From an uncultured bacterium (GTDB lineage Bacteria > Planctomycetota > Planctomycetia > Pirellulales > UBA1268), in contig CALGAS010000041.1 of NCBI GenBank assembly GCA_937959175.1, forward strand, positions 1 to 6,619: 6,619 nt of DNA, in the 5' to 3' direction. The position numbers were made by a program, and so were the translations under genes. Under the pieces are notes generated by a model. The model did no database searches. It worked only from the letters and a program-made list of their open reading frames with translations, and was not told the origin of the DNA. Shown here piece by piece: positions 1 to 5,361 of this stretch (the stretch's first letter is position 1; the number at the start of each line of letters is the position of its first letter).

Positions 1-951
1 TTCTTCCCGGACGGCGAGCCGCTCAACATGATCCTTGACGACGGCGGGGACCTGACGGCGATGGTGCACGACAAGTACCCGGAGCTGATCGGCGGCATCA
101 AGGGTCTTTCCGAAGAGACCACCACCGGCGTTCACCGGCTCTACCAGATGCAGGAGAACGGCGAACTGAAGCTCCCCGCGATCAACGTCAACGACTCCTG
201 CACCAAGAGCAAGTTTGACAACCTCTACGGCTGCCGGGAAAGCCTCGCCGACGGGATCAAGCGGGCTACCGACGTGATGGTCGCCGGGAAGGTCGTCGTC
301 GTCGCCGGCTACGGCGACGTCGGCAAGGGCTGTGCCCATGCGATGAAGTCGCTCGGCGCCCGGGTGATCGTCACCGAGATCGACCCGATCAACGCCCTCC
401 AGGCCGTGATGGAAGGCTACGAGGTCACCACGATGGAAGAGGCTGCCCCGCGGGGTCAGATCTTCGTGACCGCCTCCGGTTGCCGTGACGTCATCCGCGG
501 TGAGCACCTGGCGGTGATGCCGGACGATGCGATCGTCTGCAACATCGGGCACTTCGACCTCGAGATCGACGTCGCCTGGCTCGAGGGCACCAAGGGCATC
601 ACGAAGGAAGAGGTCAAGCCGCAGGTCGACCGCTACACGCTCCCCTCGGGCCGATCGGTGATCGTGCTGGCCGAGGGCCGGCTGGTGAATCTCGGCTGCG
701 CCACCGGGCATCCCTCGTTCGTGATGAGCACCAGCTTCACCAACCAGGTCCTCGCCCAGCTCGCCCTCTGGAACGAGCCCGAGAAGTACGAGATCGGCGT
801 CCACCTCCTGCCCAAGAAGCTCGACGAGGAAGTGGCCCGCCTGCATCTCGACAAGCTGGGGGTCAAGCTGACGAAGCTGACGCCGGAGCAGGCCGAGTAC
901 ATCCACGTGCCGGTCGAGGGGCCGTTCAAGCCCGCGTATTACCGCTATTGA
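1..951 (+). CDS. ahcY: Adenosylhomocysteinase (S-adenosyl-L-homocysteine hydrolase), 5'-truncated by the window edge
   Basis: This cytosolic NAD-dependent enzyme reversibly splits S-adenosylhomocysteine into adenosine and homocysteine and so relieves product inhibition of methyltransferases. The reading frame is open from base 1, giving 316 residues up to the TGA at 949-951. Family members have about 430-475 residues, so the N-terminal quarter to third lies outside the window. Visible signatures, numbered from the window edge, are the substrate-domain stretch EETTTGVHRLYQM (about 38-50), the active-site segment TKSKFDNLYGCRESL (about 68-82), the Rossmann motif GYGDVGKGCA (about 103-112), and the C-terminal tail GPFKPAYYRY, which in this family reaches into the NAD site of a neighbouring subunit. 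The usual tail is KPDHYRY, so D and H are replaced here by A and Y, while the lysine and the final tyrosines remain. The 40-residue insertion seen in many proteobacterial forms is absent before the EETTTGVHRL block. A strong hairpin follows the stop. The identification is secure. Confidence 0.97.
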   Translation, partial: FFPDGEPLNMILDDGGDLTAMVHDKYPELIGGIKGLSEETTTGVHRLYQMQENGELKLPAINVNDSCTKSKFDNLYGCRESLADGIKRATDVMVAGKVVVVAGYGDVGKGCAHAMKSLGARVIVTEIDPINALQAVMEGYEVTTMEEAAPRGQIFVTASGCRDVIRGEHLAVMPDDAIVCNIGHFDLEIDVAWLEGTKGITKEEVKPQVDRYTLPSGRSVIVLAEGRLVNLGCATGHPSFVMSTSFTNQVLAQLALWNEPEKYEIGVHLLPKKLDEEVARLHLDKLGVKLTKLTPEQAEYIHVPVEGPFKPAYYRY

Positions 952-980
952 TCAGCGGTCTGCAGCGGCTGAATCAACGC

Positions 981-1015
981 GCGGCTGCACGGCCATCGAC
1001 AGGCCGTGCAGCCGC
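981..1015 (+). terminator. Strong hairpin after ahcY, probable transcription terminator
   Basis: A perfect 14-bp GC-rich stem (arms 981-994 and 1002-1015) with a 7-base loop begins 29 bases after the ahcY stop. Only a short T tract (TTT at 1021-1023) follows, so it is not a textbook intrinsic terminator. Its position and strength still make it the likely end of the ahcY transcript. Confidence 0.7.
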
Positions 1016-1034
1016 TGCCGTTTCTGGGCTTCGC

Positions 1035-1048
1035 GTTTCCCGTGGAAC
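1035..1048 (-). promoter_or_regulatory. parS-like site 1 (degenerate)
   Basis: The top strand reads GTTTCCCGTGGAAC. On the bottom strand this is GTTCCACGGGAAAC, one mismatch (in the central CACGTG) from the bacterial parS core GTTNCACGTGAAAC. The flanks extend the symmetry to 18 bp (GCG...CGC, 1033-1050). ParB would be expected to bind it more weakly than the two sites downstream, if at all. Confidence 0.6.
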
Positions 1049-1098
1049 GCCTACCTCATACCCGCCGACGCCAACACTCAGCCACGCGGCTTTGGCCG

Positions 1099-1112
1099 GT
1101 TCCACGTGAAAC
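1099..1112 (+). promoter_or_regulatory. parS site 2 (ParB-binding centromere site)
   Basis: GTTCCACGTGAAAC matches the widely conserved chromosomal parS core GTTNCACGTGAAAC at every defined position. It lies about 190 bp upstream of parA, where parS sites are often found. In known systems ParB loads onto DNA as a clamp at such sites and also recruits SMC. Confidence 0.92.
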
Positions 1113-1155
1113 TCTCCGGCCTGCGGAACCTGGCGATGCTGGGGAAACGCTGGCG

Positions 1156-1169
1156 GTTTCACGTGGAAC
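1156..1169 (-). promoter_or_regulatory. parS site 3 (ParB-binding centromere site, inverted)
   Basis: The top strand reads GTTTCACGTGGAAC, the exact reverse complement of site 2, so it is also a full match to the parS core. Its start is 57 bp downstream of the start of site 2. Together with the weaker site 1 it makes a three-site cluster within 135 bp. Confidence 0.92.
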
Positions 1170-1222
1170 TACCGTGGCAACCTTGCGCGGCAGGGTGGGA
1201 ATGCCGCGGGCCGAACCGCGGC

Positions 1223-1252
1223 GTGACGTTCCCGGCACGGCTGGCCGATAAC
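1223..1252 (+). promoter_or_regulatory. Possible sigma70-type promoter for parAB
   Basis: A -35-like GTGACG (1223-1228) and a -10-like GATAAC (1247-1252) are separated by 18 bp. Each matches four of six consensus bases. Transcription would start near 1259, about 40 bases before the parA start. No better candidate was seen between the parS cluster and parA, but the match is weak and the genome is GC-rich, so this is tentative. Confidence 0.25.
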
Positions 1253-1300
1253 CCGATAGCACCGGGTGTGCCGTGGGGAACGTAGGGAAGGATTACGCGC

Positions 1301-2047
1301 GTGGGAAGGATTCTGTGCGTGGCAAACCAGAAGGGCGGCGTCGGCAAGACGACCACCGCTTGCAACGTCGCAGCCGGGCTCGCCCACGGGGGCCTGCGGA
1401 CGCTGCTGGTCGATCTCGACCCGCAGTGCAACGCCACCACCGGGCTCGGGGTGCCGCCTGCGGCGATGCACCCGCTGGTTTCGGAAACGCCGCTCCACGA
1501 GTCGATCATCGAAACGTCCGTGCCGGGGCTGGCCGTCCTGCCGGGCAGCCGCAGCGTCCGCGACGTCGAGCGAATCGCCGCCGCGGCCCGCCAGGGCTCG
1601 GCCGTGCTGGCGGGCCACCTCGAGCGGGGGCTGGCCGCCTGGGACTATTGCCTGATCGATTGCCCACCCTCGGCCGGCGAACTCACCCGGGCAGCCCTGG
1701 CCGGGAGTACCGAGGTCCTGATGCCGATCCAGTGCGAGTACTTCGCGCTGGAGGGACTGACGCAGATGATCGAGGTCATCCGCGATGTCATGCACGAGCG
1801 GCCGGGGCGGCTCTCCTTCAGCGGGATCGTGCTGACGATGCACGACGCCTCCCTCGAGCTCACGGCGGAGGTCGAGGCGGAAGTCCGGGAATTTTTCGGG
1901 GAAATCGTCTTCGAGACGGTCATCCCCCGCGACGTGGCGGTCTCCGAGGCCCCCAGCCACTCGCAGAGCGTCTTGGATTACGCACCGCGCTCATCGGGAG
2001 CCCGGGCCTACACGGAACTCGTGATGGAGGTACGCGACTGTGAGTAG
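1301..2047 (+). CDS. parA: ParA/Soj chromosome-partitioning ATPase, with atypical DNA-binding positions
   Basis: This is a 248-residue protein of normal Soj length with no extra N-terminal HTH domain. In known systems ParA dimerises on ATP, coats the nucleoid and is released by ParB, which moves parS-ParB complexes. It has the deviant Walker A motif KGGVGKT (11-17, signature lysine K11), the Walker A' segment LLVDLDPQCNAT (35-46, D40), Walker B LIDCPP (118-123, D120), and the CEYFALEGL block (145-153). The GTG at 1301 is the only sensible start: an in-frame TAG lies at 1283-1285 and the next ATG is at residue 56 or so, past the ATP site. A purine-rich AGGGAAGG (1284-1291) sits 9 bases upstream. 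The oddity is that the positions aligned with B. subtilis Soj R189 and R218, needed there for nonspecific DNA binding, are S184 and A213. K11 and K16 are the only lysines, and I count 32 acidic against 18 basic residues. The family call is firm; canonical DNA relay is doubtful. Confidence 0.95.
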   Translation: MGRILCVANQKGGVGKTTTACNVAAGLAHGGLRTLLVDLDPQCNATTGLGVPPAAMHPLVSETPLHESIIETSVPGLAVLPGSRSVRDVERIAAAARQGSAVLAGHLERGLAAWDYCLIDCPPSAGELTRAALAGSTEVLMPIQCEYFALEGLTQMIEVIRDVMHERPGRLSFSGIVLTMHDASLELTAEVEAEVREFFGEIVFETVIPRDVAVSEAPSHSQSVLDYAPRSSGARAYTELVMEVRDCE

Positions 2048-3107
2048 GGAACGACGCCTGGGACGGGGGCTCGAAGCGTTGCTGGGAAGGGCCGGGGTCG
2101 ATGCTCCGGCTCCGGTGACCGACGGCTCGGCCGCCGTGGCCGGCACACCGGCCGCCCGGTCGGCTTCGGGGCTGGGCTCGGGCGCGGCCCGGCTGATGCT
2201 GCATGCGCCGGAGGAAGTCGAGCAGGCGGCCGCCTCACTCCCGACCGACGAGCTGGCCATCGCCGCGGTCGATCCCAACCCCTGGCAGCCGCGGACGGTA
2301 CTGGGCGACGAGGATCTCGCCGAACTGGCCGACAGCCTCCGCGAGCACGGCCTCGTCCAGCCGATCGTGGTCCGGGCGACAGGCGACCGCTTTCAGCTGA
2401 TCGCCGGCCAGCGGCGGCTGGCTGCGGCCCGCCGGCTCGGCTGGGAGCGGGTGCCGGCCCGCGTGCTCGACGTCGAAGATCGTCAGATGGCCGAAATCGC
2501 CATCGTCGAGAATCTCCAGCGACGAGACCTCGATGCCCTCGAGAAGGCCGCCAGCTTCAAGCAGTACCTTGCCACTTGGGGCTGCACCCAAGAAGAACTG
2601 GCGAAGCGGCTCTCGATTGACCGCTCCCATGTGGCCAACCTGATCCGGCTGTTGGAACTCCCCGCATCGGTCCAGCAGAAACTGAGGGGGGGCAAGCTGA
2701 CCATGGGTCACGCTCGCGCCCTCTTGCCCCTCGGGGACGAGGAGGAGCAAGTCCGCCTGGCCGACCGGGTCGCCGCCGAGGGGCTTTCGGTACGGGCGGT
2801 CGAGGGCGAGGTTCAGGAAATTCTCCGCGGTGACGAAGCCGACGACACGCCGGCTCACAGACATCAGGGGCCACCCCCCGGCGATCCCGCCAGCAGCCCC
2901 GCCAGCGGCGTGGCCTCGCCCAAGCGGAAGCCCGGTCGGCCGGCGAGCCGTCGCTCGAGCCAGGTGGCAGCCGTCGAGACCCAGCTCCGCCGGGCCCTGG
3001 GTGTCAAGGTGGTCGTCCACGCCAACAGCAAGGGTGCCGGCCGGATCGTGATCCCCTTCGGCAGCCTCGACGAGTTCCAGCGGCTGCTCGAGCACGTCTG
3101 CGAATAG
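2040..3107 (+). CDS. parB: ParB/Spo0J chromosome-partitioning protein with variant CTPase motif
   Basis: This 355-residue centromere-binding protein overlaps parA by 8 bp. It starts at GTG 2040 with a good GGAGG (2026-2030) 9 bases upstream. The N-terminal peptide LGRGLEALLG (7-16) resembles the ParA-stimulating tail of Spo0J. The CTP-binding domain shows NPWQPR (about 79-84), GLVQPIVVR (about 104-112), the CTP motif region IAGQRRLAA (121-129) and ENLQR (157-161). The parS-reading HTH region spans about 183-203 within a domain running to GHARALLPL. A low-complexity linker (about 270-308) contains the basic segment KRKPGRPASRR (295-305). The C-terminal dimerisation domain is about 309-352. The CTPase motif is normally GERRxR. 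Here Q124 replaces the glutamate and A128 the last arginine, whereas the second acidic residue, E157, is kept. The sites it should bind lie 870-1010 bp upstream, before parA. It is probably co-transcribed with parA. Confidence 0.95.
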   Translation: MSRERRLGRGLEALLGRAGVDAPAPVTDGSAAVAGTPAARSASGLGSGAARLMLHAPEEVEQAAASLPTDELAIAAVDPNPWQPRTVLGDEDLAELADSLREHGLVQPIVVRATGDRFQLIAGQRRLAAARRLGWERVPARVLDVEDRQMAEIAIVENLQRRDLDALEKAASFKQYLATWGCTQEELAKRLSIDRSHVANLIRLLELPASVQQKLRGGKLTMGHARALLPLGDEEEQVRLADRVAAEGLSVRAVEGEVQEILRGDEADDTPAHRHQGPPPGDPASSPASGVASPKRKPGRPASRRSSQVAAVETQLRRALGVKVVVHANSKGAGRIVIPFGSLDEFQRLLEHVCE

Positions 3108-3147
3108 CGACGAGAACCGCTGACAACTGCTCGTCCGTCAAACGGAA

Positions 3148-3222
3148 TCGGGGCGGAGAGATTCGAACTCTCGACCTCCTGGTCCCAAACCAGGCGCGCT
3201 AACCAGACTGCGCCACGCCCCG
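3148..3222 (-). tRNA. tRNA-Pro (anticodon UGG)
   Basis: Read on the - strand the sequence folds as a complete cloverleaf. It has acceptor arms CGGGGCG/CGCCCCG (7 bp), a D stem GCGC/GCGC, an anticodon stem CCTGG/CCAGG with loop TTTGGGA giving anticodon TGG, and a T arm GAGAG-TTCGAAT-CTCTC. The discriminator base is A (3148). CCA is not encoded, since TTCC follows. It lies convergent to parB, 40 bp past the parB stop, and on the same strand as crcB. Confidence 0.96.
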
Positions 3223-3223
3223 G

Positions 3224-3240
3224 CCTCGCCGGGGGCGAGG
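3224..3240 (-). other. GC-rich hairpin directly 5' of the tRNA-Pro gene
   Basis: A perfect 7-bp stem (3224-3230 with 3234-3240) with a 3-base loop lies between crcB and the tRNA, one base from the mature tRNA 5' end. No T run follows on the - strand, so it is not a standard terminator. It could end crcB transcription weakly or form part of the tRNA precursor leader. Confidence 0.4.
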
Positions 3241-3283
3241 ACAGTCTCGCAAGTGTACACGCTGCCGCGGTGTTCTCCCTGGC

Positions 3284-3676
3284 TCAGCCGCCAGCCAGCC
3301 GCAGCCCCGCCCAGACCGCGGCCAGGGCGAGCAGGCTGGTTGCCGCGACATAGGCCAGGCCCCAGGCCATCCGGTGGTTGTTCAGGAGCATCATCGATTG
3401 GAAGGCAAAGCTCGAATAGGTCGTGAAGCCCCCGAGCAGGCCAACCAGGACGATCGGCTGCCAGGCCGGCGGCACCGCCTGGCGGGACGCGGTCAGGCCG
3501 TAGATCAGCCCGAAGGCGAAGGAGCCGGCCACGTTGATCGCCAGCGTGGCAGCCTCTGCCGCCCAGCCCCGCTCGTCTCCGGCCAGCCGCATCGCCAGCG
3601 TCGTGCAGCCGGCCCGCAGCAGGGTGCCGAGTCCACCGGCGAGAGCCAACAGGAGCCAGTGTAGGGGATGTGTCAT
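3284..3676 (-). CDS. crcB: CrcB/Fluc-type fluoride ion channel
   Basis: This 130-residue membrane protein has the usual length for the family, whose members form dual-topology dimers that export fluoride from the cytoplasm. Four hydrophobic segments fit at about 5-22, 43-61, 72-95 and 103-126. Family motifs are GGLGTLLRAG (14-23), INVAGSF (47-53, with pore-side N48) and GGFTTYSSF (82-90). The last corresponds to the phenylalanine-lined pore segment, with Y87 at the usual first Phe and F90 kept. The frame stays open upstream to about 3805. I chose the ATG at 3674-3676 because it starts the protein just before the first membrane segment, as in homologues, and the extra upstream residues are charged and unlike CrcB. 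A weak AGGCAGAG precedes the start. Only one crcB copy is present here, which fits a homodimer. The gene is divergent from the polyamine operon, and no convincing fluoride riboswitch was found in the gap. Confidence 0.93.
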   Translation of the reverse strand: MTHPLHWLLLALAGGLGTLLRAGCTTLAMRLAGDERGWAAEAATLAINVAGSFAFGLIYGLTASRQAVPPAWQPIVLVGLLGGFTTYSSFAFQSMMLLNNHRMAWGLAYVAATSLLALAAVWAGLRLAGG

Positions 3677-3755
3677 GTGTCTCTGCCTAGGCTCACGAGC
3701 ACGGGCATCGTACCGCAGGCAATCGTGAGACCGGGAGTTGTCGCCGATTCCCCGA

Positions 3756-3761
3756 TATACT
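3756..3761 (+). promoter_or_regulatory. Possible -10 element upstream of the homospermidine synthase gene
   Basis: TATACT stands out as one of the few AT-rich stretches in the 130-bp gap between the two divergent genes. It would place a start of transcription near 3768 and a leader of about 40 bases. No acceptable -35 sequence lies 16-18 bp upstream (TTGTCG at 3738 is only 12 bp away), so this is weak. Confidence 0.25.
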
Positions 3762-3806
3762 CCGTGGTTTGTTCGTGTGACGCGTTTCCGGAGGCCCCTT
3801 CCCACG

Positions 3807-5267
3807 ATGCTGCCTTTTCCTCAGCGAATCCTGTTTGTCGGCTTTGGTTTCGTCGCCCGCTGCACGCTGCCCATTCTTCTCCGACACATCCGCATCGCCC
3901 CCGAGCAGATCACGATTCTGGAGTTTGAGCCGGACGAGGAGGCGATTCGACCCTGGACTGACCAAGGCGTGAACTTCGTGCGGGCCCGGGTCGAGCGGGA
4001 CAACCTGGGGGATCTGCTCGGCCGCCACCTCGCCGCCGGCGACCTGCTGCTTGATCTGGCTTGGAACATCGACTGCTGCGAGATCGTCCAGTGGTGCCAC
4101 GACCACGGTGTCCTCTACCTCAACACCTCCGTCGAACTCTGGGATCCCTACGAAAACGCCCAGCAGGCCCATCCCACGGAAATGACCCTCTACTGGCGGC
4201 ACATGAACCTCCGCCGGATGATCGCCGGCTGGGACGCGGCCGGCCCGACTGCTGTCCTCGAGCACGGCGCCAATCCAGGGCTGATCAGCCACTTCACCAA
4301 GCAGGCCCTCCTCGACATCGCCACGGCCTGCCTCGAGGAAAAAAAGTTTCTTGGAGCCCAGGCGGAGCGGATCGCCCAGCACGCTACCGAGCGGGCCTTC
4401 AACCACCTCGCCCACGAACTGGGCGTCAAGGTGATCCATTGCAGCGAACGGGACACGCAGATCTCGAATCGCCCCAAGGAGGTCGATGAGTTCGTCAACA
4501 CCTGGAGCGTCGAGGGCTTCCGCGAAGAAGGAACGACGACCGCCGAAATGGGCTGGGGAACCCACGAGAAGGAACTGCCTCCCTTCGCCTACGAGCATGC
4601 CGACGGGCCGCGCAGCCAGATTTGTCTGGCCCGGATGGGAATCAACACCCAGGTCGTCTCCTGGGTGCCCGACTACACGATCGTGGGGATGGTCGTCCGG
4701 CACGGCGAAGCCTTCACGATCACCGAGAACCTCAGCGTCCGGGACAATGCGGGCCAGACCATCTATCGCCCCACCGTCCACTACGCCTACTGCCCCTGTG
4801 ATGCGGCCATCGCCAGCCTCTGGGAACTCCGCGGCTACAACTACCGGCTCCAGCCGAGGCACCGGATCATGACCGACGAGATCACCAGTGGAGCCGACAT
4901 CCTTGGCGCCCTCGTGATGGGGCATCCCCTCAACTCCTGGTGGTGTGGCACAGACCTCTCCATCGAGGAATCCCGCCGGCTCGTCCCCCACCAGAATGCC
5001 ACCACGATGCAGGTCGCGATCTCAGTCGTCGCCGCGGCGATGTGGATGATCGAACACCCTGCCGAGGGCGTGAAGGTGCCCGACGATCTGCCCCACGACT
5101 ACGTATTGGGCATCGCCAAGCCCTACCTGGGCAACTTCCACTCGCTGCCGAGCAACTGGACGCCCCTCACGCACTCCACCAACGCCTTTCCCGGCTACAA
5201 CAAGCCCGCGATTGACGAGTCTGACCCCTGGCAGTTCAAAAACTTTCTCCTCACCGACGGTGATTGA
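3807..5267 (+). CDS. hss: Homospermidine synthase
   Basis: This 486-residue cytosolic enzyme of the bacterial homospermidine synthase family (a saccharopine-dehydrogenase-like fold) uses NAD to join two putrescines, or an aminobutyl group from another polyamine, into sym-homospermidine with loss of ammonia or diaminopropane. It is close to the length of the Blastochloris viridis enzyme (about 477). The N-terminal Rossmann motif is GFGFVA (12-17). Other blocks that I recognise from this family are LAWNIDCCEIVQWCHDHGV (84-102), NTSVELWDPYENAQ (106-119), EHGANPGLISHF (152-163), ERDTQISNRPKEVDEFVNTW (214-233), PTVHYAYCPCDAAIAS (322-337) and PHQNATTMQVA (394-404). W233 probably corresponds to the active-site tryptophan that holds the amine by cation-pi contact. 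The ATG at 3807 is chosen because GGAGG (3790-3794) lies 12 bases upstream and the Rossmann strand follows directly. An upstream TTG at 3738 would add an unlikely arginine-rich leader. The next gene supplies its putrescine. Confidence 0.95.
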   Translation: MLPFPQRILFVGFGFVARCTLPILLRHIRIAPEQITILEFEPDEEAIRPWTDQGVNFVRARVERDNLGDLLGRHLAAGDLLLDLAWNIDCCEIVQWCHDHGVLYLNTSVELWDPYENAQQAHPTEMTLYWRHMNLRRMIAGWDAAGPTAVLEHGANPGLISHFTKQALLDIATACLEEKKFLGAQAERIAQHATERAFNHLAHELGVKVIHCSERDTQISNRPKEVDEFVNTWSVEGFREEGTTTAEMGWGTHEKELPPFAYEHADGPRSQICLARMGINTQVVSWVPDYTIVGMVVRHGEAFTITENLSVRDNAGQTIYRPTVHYAYCPCDAAIASLWELRGYNYRLQPRHRIMTDEITSGADILGALVMGHPLNSWWCGTDLSIEESRRLVPHQNATTMQVAISVVAAAMWMIEHPAEGVKVPDDLPHDYVLGIAKPYLGNFHSLPSNWTPLTHSTNAFPGYNKPAIDESDPWQFKNFLLTDGD

Positions 5268-5307
5268 GCAGGCCGGTCGGGAGGATCGCGGCTGGCTCCT
5301 GGCGGCC

Positions 5308-5332
5308 GGCCGCGGTGGGACAACCAGCGGCC
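5308..5332 (+). other. Intercistronic hairpin between hss and the decarboxylase gene
   Basis: GGCCGCGGT (5308-5316) can pair with ACC-A-GCGGCC (5323-5332), giving nine base pairs with one bulged A and a 6-base loop. It overlaps a perfect 12-bp palindrome GCGGCCGGCCGC (5302-5313). No T run follows, so read-through into the decarboxylase gene is expected. A role in mRNA stability or in setting the ratio of the two enzymes is possible but unproven. Confidence 0.4.
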
Positions 5333-5361
5333 CGTGGTCGAAACTGCGGTGACCCAGAGGT

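Noticed and set aside
1006..1262. Small open frames on both strands across the parS region
   Set aside because: They cross the terminator arm and parS sites, have arginine/proline-rich compositions typical of noncoding GC-rich DNA and lack ribosome-binding sites. The 952-1300 gap is better explained as terminator, parS cluster and promoter.
3108..3147. Terminator between parB and the tRNA
   Set aside because: Only a 6-bp pairing with a 15-base loop (3109-3114 with 3130-3135) and a 4-bp hairpin CCGT-CAA-ACGG (3135-3145) are present, with no T run in either direction.
3149..3222. tRNA-Pro as an integration site for a mobile element
   Set aside because: No integrase gene, no repeat of the tRNA 3' end elsewhere in the window, and ordinary housekeeping genes on both sides.
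3677..3805. N-terminal extension of CrcB (43 extra residues)
   Set aside because: The extra residues are highly charged, precede the first membrane segment and have no counterpart in the family. ATG at 3676 gives the normal length.
3677..3806. Fluoride riboswitch in the leader of crcB (bottom strand GGGGAATCGGCGAC... and GTACGATGCCC)
   Set aside because: Fragments recall the motif (GG-GA at the start, GATGCC later), but the conserved UAA-containing core and proper stem pairing are missing. I do not see a supportable riboswitch. A covariance-model search of the bottom strand would settle it.
3738..3806. N-terminal extension of homospermidine synthase from TTG 3738
   Set aside because: The extension is arginine- and proline-rich and unlike the family start, and GGAGG at 3790-3794 supports the ATG at 3807.
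3693..4991. Long open frame (432 codons) on the - strand opposite homospermidine synthase
   Set aside because: It is antisense to a confidently identified gene, has no recognisable domain, and long antisense frames are expected in GC-rich coding DNA.
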